Origin: Candidatus Nanopelagicales bacterium
GTDB taxonomy: Bacteria > Actinomycetota > Actinomycetes > S36-B12
DNA length: 42,679 nt
Assembly: GCA_028688835.1 (NCBI GenBank)
Contig: JAQTXL010000007.1
Coordinates: forward strand, 1 to 42,679
Reading direction: 5' to 3'
This document shows, piece after piece, positions 11,989-25,255 of the stretch (the first letter of the stretch is position 1; the number at the start of each line of letters is the position of its first letter). The notes under the pieces are model-generated. The model was not told where the DNA came from, did no database searches, and saw only the letters and a program-made list of their open reading frames with translations. The translations under genes and the position numbers were made by a program.

Positions 11989-13617
11989 TCAGCCTGCGTG
12001 AGGGGCGTGCACCCAGGTGCGGTATCCGCCGTCGAGGTTGTCGGCCGTGATGCCGAGCTCGCGCAGCAGGGTCGCCGCCGTGTGACCGCGCTGGCCGACC
12101 TGGCAGTAGACGATGACATCCTGCGTGGGGATCTCGGCATGGCGCTCGCGCAGCTCGTCAACGGGGATGTTCACAGCGCCGGGGATGTGCCCGGCGGCGA
12201 ACTCCGCAGGCGTGCGCACATCGACCAGCTGCGCCCCCGCATCCGTGCGCGCCTGGAGCTCGTGCCACTGCACCGAGGTGGTCAGGCCGCTGAGGATGTT
12301 GTCGGCCATGTAGCCCAGCATGTTGACCGGATCCTTGGCTGAGCCGAAGGGCGGCGCGTAGGCGAGCTCGAGGTCGGCGAGCTCGGGGCCGGTCATGCCG
12401 GCGCGGATCGCGGTCGCGATGACATCGATGCGCTTGTCGACGCCGGAGCGCCCGACCCCCTGCGCTCCGAGGATCTCGCCCGTCGTGGGATCCAGCAGCA
12501 CCTTGAGCATCATGGACTCCGCACCCGGGTAGTAGCCGGCATGCGAGCCGGGATGCGAGTGCAGCGCGATGCAGGGCCGGCCCGCCGCACGCAGCCGCTT
12601 CTCGTTCCAGCCCGTGGTGGCCACGACGAGGTCGAAGACCTTGACGATCGCCGTGCCGATCGTCGCCACCTCGCGCACGGGGCGGCCCATGATGTGATCG
12701 GCCACGACGCGGCCCTGCCGGTTGGCGATGTTGGCCAGCGGCACGAGCACCGACTCCCCATCGAGCGCATCGCTCTTCTCTGCGGCATCGCCCACGGCGT
12801 AGATATTGGGATCGCTCGTGCGGTTGCAGCTGTCGACGACGATGCCGCCGCGCGGTCCGACCTCGACGCCTGCGGCCTTGGCCAGCGTGGTGTCCGGTCG
12901 GACCCCGATGGCCAGGATCACCAGGTCGGCCTCGATCTGCTGACCATCGGCGAGCTCGACGCCGAGCTCGGTGACCTGCGCCAGTGCACTGCCCAGGCGC
13001 AGGTCGATGCCGTGCCGTCGCAGCTCATCAGCGACCGGCTGGGCAAGTTCGGGGTCCAGGGGTGCGAGCACCTGGTCCGCGGCCTCGACGACCGTCGTCG
13101 CGATGCCGCGGTGCACGAGGTTCTCCGCCGTCTCGATGCCGATGAAGCCGCCGCCGATGACCACGGCATGGCGCGGCCCGCTGGCCACGGCGGCAGCCAT
13201 GCGGGTGACGTCCTCGATGGTGCGCAGCGTCAGTGCGCGCTCGATGCCCGGCAGCGGCGGCACGATCGGCGACGCTCCGGGGCTGAGCACCAGGGCGTCA
13301 TAGGGAAGGTCGTAGGAGCTGCCGTCGACCACGCTGCGCACGGTGAGCGACTTCGCTGCGGCGTCGATCGCCACGACCTCGCTCAGGATGCGCACGTCGA
13401 GACGGAAGCGCGCGTGCAGGCTCTCAGGCGTCTGCAGCAGCAGGTCGCGACGCTCGGAGATGACCCCGCCGACGAAGTAGGGCAGTCCGCAGTTCGCATA
13501 GGAGACGTAGCCGCTGCGCTCGATGACGATGATCGATGCGGTCGGGTCCAGCCGACGCAGCCGCGTCGCCGCTGACATGCCGCCGGCGACGCCGCCGATG
13601 ATGACGATCTGCTTCAC
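11989..13617 (-). CDS. FAD-dependent CoA-disulfide/persulfide reductase with C-terminal rhodanese domain (CoADR-RHD)
   Basis: VKQIVIIGGVAGGMSAATRLRRLDP, YVSYANCGLPYFVGG (active-site Cys), C-terminal VDVRTPAEFAAGHIPGAVNIPVDEL and VIVYCQVGQRGHTA; GTG start with GGAGGAGGG SD. Confidence 0.85.
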   Translation of the reverse strand: MKQIVIIGGVAGGMSAATRLRRLDPTASIIVIERSGYVSYANCGLPYFVGGVISERRDLLLQTPESLHARFRLDVRILSEVVAIDAAAKSLTVRSVVDGSSYDLPYDALVLSPGASPIVPPLPGIERALTLRTIEDVTRMAAAVASGPRHAVVIGGGFIGIETAENLVHRGIATTVVEAADQVLAPLDPELAQPVADELRRHGIDLRLGSALAQVTELGVELADGQQIEADLVILAIGVRPDTTLAKAAGVEVGPRGGIVVDSCNRTSDPNIYAVGDAAEKSDALDGESVLVPLANIANRQGRVVADHIMGRPVREVATIGTAIVKVFDLVVATTGWNEKRLRAAGRPCIALHSHPGSHAGYYPGAESMMLKVLLDPTTGEILGAQGVGRSGVDKRIDVIATAIRAGMTGPELADLELAYAPPFGSAKDPVNMLGYMADNILSGLTTSVQWHELQARTDAGAQLVDVRTPAEFAAGHIPGAVNIPVDELRERHAEIPTQDVIVYCQVGQRGHTAATLLRELGITADNLDGGYRTWVHAPHAG

Positions 13618-13658
13618 AGTGCCCTCCTCCGCTGCCGCCATCCGGCTCCAGCGACATG

Positions 13659-13681
13659 AGTATATACCCCTCGGGGGTATA
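13659..13681 (-). promoter_or_regulatory. CsoR/CstR-like operator adjoining the -10 of the CoADR-rhodanese gene
   Basis: TATACCCC-TCG-GGGTATA inverted repeat (13663-13681); minus-strand TATACT (-10-like) at 13659-13664 overlaps its edge. Confidence 0.6.
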
Positions 13682-13699
13682 CGCCGACCCGTGCTGGCC

Positions 13700-15547
13700 T
13701 CAGTGCAGGCGACTCACATCGCGCACGGCACCGGTGTCGGCCGAGGTCACCATGGCCGCGTAGGCCTGCAGGGCCGGCGACACGACGCGATCGCGCCCGA
13801 GCGGGCGGTACCCGTCGCGACCGCGGGCATCCATGGCCGAGCGACGCCGCTCGAGCTCGGAGTCGGTGACGTCGAGGTTGATCGTGCGATTGGGGATGTC
13901 GATGACGATGCGGTCACCCTCCTCGATCAGCGCGATGGCGCCGCCCGATGCGGCCTCGGGCGACACGTGACCGATCGACAGGCCCGAGGTGCCGCCGGAG
14001 AACCTGCCATCGGTGATGAGCGCACACGCCTTGCCCAGCCCCTTGGACTTCAGGAACGAGGTCGGATAGAGCATCTCCTGCATGCCGGGCCCGCCGCGCG
14101 GGCCCTCGTAGCGGATGACGACCGCATCGCCGGCGACGATCCGGTTGTTGAGGATGGCCTCGACCGCCTCGTCCTGGCTCTGGAAGATGCGCGCGGGCCC
14201 GGCGAAGGTCAGCAGCTCGGCGTCGACCCCGGCGGTCTTGACGATGCAGCCGTCGAGGGCGATGTTGCCGTGCAGCACTGCGAGCCCGCCGTCCTGGGAG
14301 AACGCGTGCGCACGGTCGCGGATCACCCCGCCCGCACGATCGACGTCGAGGGACTCGTAGCGACGGTCCTGCGAGAACGCGACCTGTGTCGGCACGCCGC
14401 CCGGCGCAGCGCGGTAGAACTCGTGCACGGCCGGATCCGTCGACTGCACGACATCCCACTTCGCCAGCGCCATGGCCATGGTCGGCTCGTGCACCGTCGG
14501 CAGGCCGGTGTGCAGCACGCCAGCGCGGTCGAGCTCGCCCAGGATGCCCATGACGCCACCAGCACGGTGCACGTCCTCCATGTGCACGAGCTGCGTTGCA
14601 GGGGCGACCTTCGAGAGGTTGGGCACCTTGTGCGACATGCGGTCGATGTCCTTCATGGTGAAGGGGACGCCGGCCTCGCTGGCCGCGGCCAGCAGGTGCA
14701 GCACCGTGTTGGTCGATCCGCCCATGGCGATGTCGAGTGCGACCGCATTCTCGAAGGCCTCGAAGCTGGCGATCGATCGGGGCAGGACCGTGGCGTCATC
14801 CTGCTCGTAGTAGCGCTTGGTGATCTCGACGATGAGTCGCCCGGCTCGCAGGAAGAGCTCCTTGCGATCGGCGTGCGTCGCCAGCACCGACCCGTTGCCG
14901 GGCAGCGAGAGCCCGAGGGCCTCGGTCAGGCAGTTCATGGAGTTTGCGGTGAACATGCCCGAGCAGGAGCCGCACGTGGGGCAGGCCGACCGCTCCATCG
15001 CATCGACCTCGGCGTCGGAGTTGTTCTCGTTGCCGGCCTCGACCATGGCATCGATGAGGTCGACCTTGCGGGTCAGGCCGTGCCACGTGACCTTGCCCGC
15101 CTCCATCGGCCCGCCGGACACGAAGACCACCGGGATGTTCAGGCGCAGCGCCGCCATGAGCATGCCGGGCGTGATCTTGTCGCAGTTGGAGATGCAGACC
15201 ATGGCATCGGCCGTGTGCGCATTGACCATGTACTCGACCGAGTCCGCGATGAGGTCGCGGCTGGGCAGGGAGTACAGCATGCCGGAGTGGCCCATGGCGA
15301 TGCCGTCGTCGATGGCGATCGTGTTGAACTCCTTGGCGATGCCGCCGGCGGCCTCGATCTCGCGGGCGACCAGCTGGCCGAGGTCCTTGAGATGGACGTG
15401 GCCGGGCACGAACTGCGTGAAGGAGTTGACGACGGCGATGATCGGCTTGCCGAAGTCGCCGTCCTGCATGCCGGTCGCGCGCCACAGGGCGCGGGCGCCG
15501 GCCATGTTGCGGCCGTGGGTCGAAGTGCGGGAGCGATACAACGGCAT
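13700..15547 (-). CDS. ilvD: Dihydroxy-acid dehydratase
   Basis: 615 aa; [109 protein letters not shown]. Confidence 0.97.
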   Translation of the reverse strand: MPLYRSRTSTHGRNMAGARALWRATGMQDGDFGKPIIAVVNSFTQFVPGHVHLKDLGQLVAREIEAAGGIAKEFNTIAIDDGIAMGHSGMLYSLPSRDLIADSVEYMVNAHTADAMVCISNCDKITPGMLMAALRLNIPVVFVSGGPMEAGKVTWHGLTRKVDLIDAMVEAGNENNSDAEVDAMERSACPTCGSCSGMFTANSMNCLTEALGLSLPGNGSVLATHADRKELFLRAGRLIVEITKRYYEQDDATVLPRSIASFEAFENAVALDIAMGGSTNTVLHLLAAASEAGVPFTMKDIDRMSHKVPNLSKVAPATQLVHMEDVHRAGGVMGILGELDRAGVLHTGLPTVHEPTMAMALAKWDVVQSTDPAVHEFYRAAPGGVPTQVAFSQDRRYESLDVDRAGGVIRDRAHAFSQDGGLAVLHGNIALDGCIVKTAGVDAELLTFAGPARIFQSQDEAVEAILNNRIVAGDAVVIRYEGPRGGPGMQEMLYPTSFLKSKGLGKACALITDGRFSGGTSGLSIGHVSPEAASGGAIALIEEGDRIVIDIPNRTINLDVTDSELERRRSAMDARGRDGYRPLGRDRVVSPALQAYAAMVTSADTGAVRDVSRLH

Positions 15548-15632
15548 GGCGTACCTCGCGGGTCTCGGGCTACTGCGGTGGCTGTGCTGCTCAGGCTACG
15601 CGCTCACGCGCAGCAGTGGATCCGATGGGCGG

Positions 15633-17150
15633 CTATTCGCTGACACCAAGGCGCTCGAGCAGCAGCGCCCGCACCTTCGCTGCATCGGCCTGGCCCCTCG
15701 TGGCCTTCATGACCGCGCCCACGATCGCACCTGCAGCCTGGACCTTGCCGTCGCGGATCTTGTCGGCGACATCGGGCTGCGCGGCTAGGGCATCGTCGAT
15801 CGCCGCGAGCAGGGCGCCGTCGTCGCTGACCACAGCGAGACCGCGGCTCGAGACGATCTGGGCGACCGTGCCCTCCTGGGCGACCAGGCCCTCGAACACC
15901 TGGCGTGCCAGCTTGTCGTTGAGGGCTCCACTGGCGATGAGCGCCTCGACCTCGCGCACCTGCTGCGGCGTCACGCCGAGGTCAGCGAGTTCGACCCCGC
16001 GGTCATTGGCCGTGCGCTGGAGCTCGCCCGTCCACCACTTGCGTGCGGCAGCTGAGTCGACACCGGCGGCGATGGTGGCCTCGACGAGGTCGAGGGCGCC
16101 GGCATTGACGATCGTCTGCAGCTCGAAGTCGTTGATCCCCCACTCCCCCTTGAGCCGGTCGCGCTTGGCCGACGGCAGCTCCGGCAGGGTGGCGCGCAGC
16201 TCCTCGATCCAGGCGTCGCTCGGCGCGACGGGCACGAGGTCGGGCTCAGGGAAGTAGCGGTAGTCCTCGGCCTGCTCCTTCGAGCGGCCGCTGGTGGACC
16301 GGCCGGTGTCCTCGTGGAAGTGCCGCGTCTCCTGCACCACGCGCCCGCCACTGGTGAGCAGCGCCGCCTGCCGCTCGATCTCGCTGTGCACGGCACGCTC
16401 GACCGACCTCAGCGAGTTGACGTTCTTGGTCTCGCTGCGCGTGCCCCAGCCGTCGCCGGGACGGTTGAGCGAGAGGTTGACGTCACAGCGCATCGACCCC
16501 TCCTCCATGCGCACATCGGACACGTCGAGGGCTCGCATGAGGTCGCGCAGCTCGGCGACATAGGCCTTGGCGACCGCGGGAGCAAGCGCGCCGGTGCCTT
16601 CGATCGTCTTGGTCACGATCTCGACCAGCGGGATGCCTGCACGGTTGTAGTCGACCAGCGAGTGGTCGGCGCCATGGATGCGCCCGGTCGCGCCACCGGC
16701 ATGCAGCAGCTTCCCGGTGTCCTCCTCCATGTGCACGCGCTCGATCTCCACGCGCACCACGGTGGGGCCATCGTCAGTGGGCACGGTGACGTCGAGGTAG
16801 CCGTTGGAGCACAGGGGCTCGTCGTACTGGCTGATCTGGTAGTCCTTGGGCATGTCGGGGTAGAAGTAGTTCTTGCGCGCGAAGCGGCACCAGCTGGCGA
16901 TGGTGCAGTTGAGCGCAAGCCCGATGCGGATCGTGGACTCGATCGCCATCGCGTTGACCACCGGCATGGAGCCGGGCAGGCCCAGGCACACCGGGCAGAC
17001 CTGCGTGTTGGGCGAGGCGCCGAAGACGGTCGAGCAGCCGCAGAACATCTTCGAGTTCGTGCCGAGCTCGACATGGACCTCGAGCCCCAGCACCGGCTCG
17101 AAGCTGGCCAGGGCCTGGTCGAAGGGCATGGTGTCGTGAGTGGTGCTCAT
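15633..17150 (-). CDS. gatB: Asp-tRNA(Asn)/Glu-tRNA(Gln) amidotransferase subunit B
   Basis: [50 protein letters not shown]-terminal GatB/YqeY-like domain; overlaps gatA. Confidence 0.96.
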   Translation of the reverse strand: MSTTHDTMPFDQALASFEPVLGLEVHVELGTNSKMFCGCSTVFGASPNTQVCPVCLGLPGSMPVVNAMAIESTIRIGLALNCTIASWCRFARKNYFYPDMPKDYQISQYDEPLCSNGYLDVTVPTDDGPTVVRVEIERVHMEEDTGKLLHAGGATGRIHGADHSLVDYNRAGIPLVEIVTKTIEGTGALAPAVAKAYVAELRDLMRALDVSDVRMEEGSMRCDVNLSLNRPGDGWGTRSETKNVNSLRSVERAVHSEIERQAALLTSGGRVVQETRHFHEDTGRSTSGRSKEQAEDYRYFPEPDLVPVAPSDAWIEELRATLPELPSAKRDRLKGEWGINDFELQTIVNAGALDLVEATIAAGVDSAAARKWWTGELQRTANDRGVELADLGVTPQQVREVEALIASGALNDKLARQVFEGLVAQEGTVAQIVSSRGLAVVSDDGALLAAIDDALAAQPDVADKIRDGKVQAAGAIVGAVMKATRGQADAAKVRALLLERLGVSE

Positions 17151-18637
17151 AGCGCTGGCGCCTCCTCGATCAGCAGGTGGCCCCATTGGTCGCGCAGCGC
17201 CGCCTCGAGGGCCGCGCCGACGAGGTAGAGCCGGTCGTCGGCCATCGGCGGGGCCATGATCTGGAAGCCCACCGGGAGTCCGTCCTCAGGCGCGAGCCCG
17301 GCCGGCAGGGACATCGAGCCGATGCCTGCGAGGTTCACCGGGATCGTCGCGACGTCGTTGAGGTACATGGCGATCGGGTCGTCGAGCTTCTCGCCCAGCC
17401 GGAAGGCCGTCGTGGGCGCCGTGGGCGAGACGAGGACGTCGACCTGCTCGAACGCGGCTGCGAAGTCGCGCACGATCAGGGTGCGCACCTTCTGCGCCTG
17501 GCCGTAGTAGGCGTCGTAGTAGCCGCTCGAGAGCGCATAGGTGCCCAGGATGATGCGGCGCTTGACCTCGGCGCCGAACCCGGCCTCACGGGTGAGCGAC
17601 ATGACCTGCTCGACCGAGTTGTCGCCGTTGTCGCCGGCGCGCAGGCCGAAGCGCATGCCGTCGAAGCGCGCCAGGTTGCTCGAGGCCTCCGACGGCAGGA
17701 TCAGGTAGTACGCGCCGAGGGCGTACTCGAAGCTCGGGCAGGAGACCTCCACGATCTCGGCCCCGAGGTGCTGCAGGTGCTCCAGCGCCTCGGCGAATCG
17801 CTGCGAGACACCGGCCTGGTAGCCGTCGCCGGACAGCTGCGTGACGATGCCGATGCGAAGGCCGCGGACGTCGGCACGCGTTGCAGCACCGACGACGTCG
17901 GGCACGGGCGCATTGATGGACGTGGAGTCGCGCGGATCGTGTCCCGCGATGGCCTCGTGCAGCAGCGCGGTGTCGAGCACCGAGCGCGCCACTGGGCCCA
18001 CCTGGTCGAGCGAGGACGCCAGTGCGACCAGCCCGTAGCGGGAGACCCCGCCGTAGGTGGGCTTCACGCCCACCGTGCCGGTGACAGCGGCCGGCTGCCG
18101 GATCGAGCCGCCGGTGTCGGAGCCGATGGCCAGCGGGGCCTGGAAGGAGGCGACCGCGGCGGCGCTGCCACCACCGGAACCTCCCGGGATGCGGTCGAGA
18201 TCCCAGGGATTGCGCGTCTGGCCGTAGGCCGAGTGCTCGGTCGACGAGCCCATGGCGAACTCGTCCATGTTCGTCTTGCCGACGATGACGAGGTCGCGGG
18301 CCCGCAGGCGGGCGACGACGGTCGCGTCGTACGGCGGGCGCCAGCCCTCGAGGATCCGCGACCCGCAGGTGGTGGGCTCGCCGCGCATCGCGAGGTTGTC
18401 CTTCACGGCGATGGGCACGCCTGCCAGGCGCGACAGGGCAGCACCGCTCGCTCGCCGCTCGTCGACGCTGGTGGCCTGCGCCAGGGCTGCGGCATCGGTC
18501 CGGTGCAGGAAGGCATGGACCTTGGGATCGACCGCGGTCATGCGGTCAAGATGCGCCTGGGTGACCTCGACTGCGGAGACCTCGCGCTTGTCGAGGGCGT
18601 CGGCGAGCTCGTACGCACTGAGCCGGGTGAGGTCCAC
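17147..18637 (-). CDS. gatA: Asp-tRNA(Asn)/Glu-tRNA(Gln) amidotransferase subunit A
   Basis: Amidase signature [60 protein letters not shown]. Confidence 0.97.
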   Translation of the reverse strand: MDLTRLSAYELADALDKREVSAVEVTQAHLDRMTAVDPKVHAFLHRTDAAALAQATSVDERRASGAALSRLAGVPIAVKDNLAMRGEPTTCGSRILEGWRPPYDATVVARLRARDLVIVGKTNMDEFAMGSSTEHSAYGQTRNPWDLDRIPGGSGGGSAAAVASFQAPLAIGSDTGGSIRQPAAVTGTVGVKPTYGGVSRYGLVALASSLDQVGPVARSVLDTALLHEAIAGHDPRDSTSINAPVPDVVGAATRADVRGLRIGIVTQLSGDGYQAGVSQRFAEALEHLQHLGAEIVEVSCPSFEYALGAYYLILPSEASSNLARFDGMRFGLRAGDNGDNSVEQVMSLTREAGFGAEVKRRIILGTYALSSGYYDAYYGQAQKVRTLIVRDFAAAFEQVDVLVSPTAPTTAFRLGEKLDDPIAMYLNDVATIPVNLAGIGSMSLPAGLAPEDGLPVGFQIMAPPMADDRLYLVGAALEAALRDQWGHLLIEEAPAL

Positions 18638-18639
18638 GG

Positions 18640-18933
18640 CTACTCCTCGTCCAGGATGCGCGGCACGCGGAAGCGGTCATCCTCGTGGGCCGGTGCAGCA
18701 GCGAAGACCTCGTCGCGATCGACGCCGGGCACCACGACATCGGGCCGGAACACGTTCTCCATGGGCACGGGATGCGAGGTCGGCGGGATGTCGTCGGCCG
18801 CGACCTCGGAGATCCGGGCCACCGCCTGCAGGATCACGTCGAGCTGGGTCGAGTAGTGGTCGAGCTCGTCGTCGGTGAGCTCGAGCCGGGCAAGCCTGCC
18901 CAGGTGTGCGACATCCGCCCTGCTGATCGTCAT
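18640..18933 (-). CDS. gatC: Asp-tRNA(Asn)/Glu-tRNA(Gln) amidotransferase subunit C
   Basis: [35 protein letters not shown]; immediately upstream of gatA. Confidence 0.95.
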   Translation of the reverse strand: MTISRADVAHLGRLARLELTDDELDHYSTQLDVILQAVARISEVAADDIPPTSHPVPMENVFRPDVVVPGVDRDEVFAAAPAHEDDRFRVPRILDEE

Positions 18934-18942
18934 TGGCCAATC

Positions 18943-22104
<3,162 letters not shown>

Positions 22105-22108
<4 letters not shown>

Positions 22109-23190
22109 GTGCGCACGACCCGGCGGGTGCTCTCGACCGTCGCGGACCCGATGACCCGCGTGCCGTCGTAGAGCACCACCCCCTGGCCCGAGGCGAGTCC
22201 GCGCACGGGCTCATCGAGATCGATGACGAGCCCGGCATCCGTCACGCTCGCAAGCGCACCCAGCGCAGCACCGTGGGCGCGCACCTGGGCCTGGCAGGCC
22301 TGGACGGCGGCGTCGAGGGCACTGCCGGTCCAGGTCGGCCGGGCGCCGATGATGCGGTCGACGTCGAGCAGCGACGGCGGGCCCACGAAGACCGTGCGCG
22401 CCTGCACATCGACATCGACGACGTAGCGCGGGCGGCCGTCGACCGCTGGGACCGTGAGGTCGAGCCCGCGCCGCTGCCCGATCGTGTAGCCGTAGGCGCC
22501 CGCGTGGTGCGCCAGCACCGCCCCGGTCTCGACATCGACGATGTCGCCGGGCTCGTCGCCGAGGGTTCGCCGCAGGAAGCCAGCGGTGTCTCCGTCAGGG
22601 ATGAAGCAGATGTCATGACTGTCGGGCTTGCTGGCAGTCAGCAGTCCGCGCTCCTGCGCCTCGGCACGCACCTGGCCCTTCGAGTCCCCGCCGAGCGGCA
22701 GCAGGGTGTGCTCCAGCTGCCACTGCTCGAGCATGCCAAGGACGTAGGACTGGTCCTTGTCGGGATCGGCGCCGCGGTGGAGTTCGGGCCCGCCCGGCCC
22801 GGCGATCACCTGCGCGTAATGCCCGGTGGCGACGGCATCGAATCCGAGGGCGACCGCGCGCTCGAGCAGCGCCAGGAACTTGATGCGCTCATTGCAGCGC
22901 ATGCACGGGTTCGGCGTATGCCCAGCGCGGTACTCGGCGACGAAGTCATCCATCACCTCGCGACGGAACTCATCGGAGAGGTCCCACACATAGAACGCGA
23001 TGTCGAGCCGATCGGCGACCCTGCGCGCATCACGCGCGTCGTCGAGCGTGCAGCAGCCCCGCGACCCCGGCACCGGCGAGGACTTCGCGAGGGCCAGGTG
23101 CACGCCGGTCACGTCGTGCCCGGCATCGACCATGCGGGCCGCCGCCACTGATGAGTCGACTCCCCCGGACATCGCGGCGAGCACCTTCAC
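22105..23190 (-). CDS. mnmA: tRNA-specific 2-thiouridylase
   Basis: VKVLAAMSGGVDSSVAAARMVDAGHDVTGVHLAL, NPCMRCNERIKF, ATGHYAQV, QSYVLGMLEQWQL, SHDICFIPDGD; GTG start. Confidence 0.95.
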
Positions 23191-24371
23191 GATCGACTCC
23201 GCACCGAGCCGGCCCGGCCGGCCCGTTCGACTGCTGCCGGCAGGACGTCGAGCAGGTGGTCGATGTCGGCCTTGGTGGTCTCGCGGCCCAGACTGAAGCG
23301 CAGCGAGCCTCGCGAGGCCTCGGCGTCGGCTCCCATGGCGAGCAGCACATGGCTGGCCTCGGGGATCCCCGCAGTGCACGCCGACCCGGTGGAGCAGTCG
23401 ATGCCCGCAGCATCGAGCAGCAGGAGCAGGGCGTCGCCCTCGCAGCCGCTGAAGGTGAAGTGAGCATTGGCCGGCAGGCGATCGAGGCCGTCAAGGCGCG
23501 GCTCGCCGTTGAGCTGCGCTGCAGGGACCTCGAGCAGCACCCGCTCGATGAGATGGTTGCGCAGCGCGGACACCTCGCGCGCGAAGCCCTCCTGATGCAC
23601 CACTGCCTCGTGCACGGCGACCGCGAAGGCCGCGATTCCGGCGGCGTCGAGCGTTCCCGAGCGCACCTCTCGCTCGTGCCCGCCGCCGTGCAGCACGGGC
23701 GTCAGCCGCAGGTCGGGGTCGACGATGAGCGCACCGGCGCCGAAGGGCCCACCGATCTTGTGGCTCGAGATGGTCACCGCCGCGGCGCCGAGATCCTGCA
23801 GGTTGATCGGCAGCTGGCCCAGCACCTGCACGGCGTCGGTGTGGAAGGGGACGCCGCGCTCGCGGCACAGGTCGGCGAGCTGCTGCACGGGCTGCACCGT
23901 GCCGACCTCGTTGTTGGCCCACATCACCGTGCACAGGGCCACGTCGTCATGGTCCAGGGCCTGCCTCACGTCATCGAGCAGGACCCGGCCGAGGCGGTCG
24001 ACTCCAGCCCAGTGCACCTGCGCGCCCTCGTGCTCGCTCAGCCAGCGCACGGGATCGAGCACGGCATGGTGCTCGACCGCGGATGCGACCACCCGGGTGC
24101 GCCCCTGCTCCTCACCGAGCCAGAACAGCCCCTTGACCGCAAGGTTGTCGGCCTCCGTGCCACCACTGGTGAAGACCACAGCGCTGGGCCGCGTGTGCAG
24201 GTCCGCCGCGATGCTCTCGCGCGCCTCCTCGACCACCCGACGCGTGCGCCGCCCGGAGTCGTGCAGCGACGAGGGGTTGCCCACCAGCTGGCTGACCTCG
24301 AGCCAGCGCCGCTGCGCCTGGGGCAGCATGCGCGTCGTGGCAGCATGGTCCAGGTAGCTGCGCTCAGTCAC
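23187..24371 (-). CDS. Cysteine desulfurase (NifS/IscS family)
   Basis: SYLDHAATTRMLPQA, VVFTSGGTEADNLAVKG, TISSHKIGGPFGAGAL, GIDCSTGSACTAGIPEASHVLLAMG; overlaps mnmA start. Confidence 0.95.
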   Translation of the reverse strand: MTERSYLDHAATTRMLPQAQRRWLEVSQLVGNPSSLHDSGRRTRRVVEEARESIAADLHTRPSAVVFTSGGTEADNLAVKGLFWLGEEQGRTRVVASAVEHHAVLDPVRWLSEHEGAQVHWAGVDRLGRVLLDDVRQALDHDDVALCTVMWANNEVGTVQPVQQLADLCRERGVPFHTDAVQVLGQLPINLQDLGAAAVTISSHKIGGPFGAGALIVDPDLRLTPVLHGGGHEREVRSGTLDAAGIAAFAVAVHEAVVHQEGFAREVSALRNHLIERVLLEVPAAQLNGEPRLDGLDRLPANAHFTFSGCEGDALLLLLDAAGIDCSTGSACTAGIPEASHVLLAMGADAEASRGSLRFSLGRETTKADIDHLLDVLPAAVERAGRAGSVRSRS

Positions 24372-24395
24372 AACTGTGCATGGTAGCCCTGCGGC

Positions 24396-25175
24396 CTAGC
24401 GACCGGTGAATGTCGCTTTGCCCGCGCCGTTCTCGATGAAGGACTGCATGCCGATCGCGCGATCCTCAGTCGCGAACAGTGCCGAGAACGCCTGGCGCTC
24501 GAGCTCGAGGCCGGTGTCGAGGTCGACGTCGAGCCCACGGTCGATCACACGCTTGGCAGCCTGCATCGCGATGCGCGGACCGGCGGCAAGCTGCTGGGCC
24601 CACTCCATGGCGCGCGCGAGCACCTGGTCGCCGGCCACTACGACGTCGACCAGCCCGATGCGCAGGGCCTCGTCGGCGTCGACGAAGCGCCCGGAGAAGA
24701 TGAGCTCCTTGGCACGCGAGACGCCGATGAGGCGCGGCAGGCGCTGCGTGCCGCCGGCGCCGGGGATCAGTCCGAGCAGCATCTCGGGCTGCCCGAGCTT
24801 GGCAGTGTCGGAGGCAACCCGGAAGTCGCAGGCGAGTGCGAGCTCGCAGCCGCCGCCGAGCGCGAAGCCGGTGATCGCCGCGATCGTGGGCTGCGCGATG
24901 CGCGCGACTGCAGTGAACGCCTCCTCCAGCCGCAGCGACACGTCGATCATCGCCTGGTAGTCGAGGGCCGCCATCTCCTTGACATCTGCACCTGCCGCGA
25001 ACAGCCGCTCGCCGCCGTGGATCACCACTGCGCGCACATCGTCGCGGCGCGTGACCTCGCGCGCGACCTCACCGATCTCGCGCTGCACCTGCACGGACAG
25101 TGCGTTCATCGGGGGTCGCTGCAGGGTGACGACGGCGACGGACTCCTGGACTTCCAGGCTCACGAATTCAGGCAT
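24396..25175 (-). CDS. Enoyl-CoA hydratase/isomerase family protein
   Basis: AGADVKEMAALDY, IAAITGFALGGGCELALACDFRVASDTAKLGQPEMLLGLIPGAGGTQRLPRLIG; GGAG SD. Confidence 0.92.
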   Translation of the reverse strand: MPEFVSLEVQESVAVVTLQRPPMNALSVQVQREIGEVAREVTRRDDVRAVVIHGGERLFAAGADVKEMAALDYQAMIDVSLRLEEAFTAVARIAQPTIAAITGFALGGGCELALACDFRVASDTAKLGQPEMLLGLIPGAGGTQRLPRLIGVSRAKELIFSGRFVDADEALRIGLVDVVVAGDQVLARAMEWAQQLAAGPRIAMQAAKRVIDRGLDVDLDTGLELERQAFSALFATEDRAIGMQSFIENGAGKATFTGR

Positions 25176-25255
25176 GATCACTCCAGGCAGACGAGGCGGA
25201 CTCAGTCGAGCCTAGCGGCGACCTGCAGGCCTGCGACCACTGTTAGCGTTGCCCG

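Noticed and set aside
13523-15643. 706-aa plus-strand ORF antisense to ilvD
   Set aside because: Composition-driven antisense frame; no recognisable motifs and fully overlapped by ilvD.
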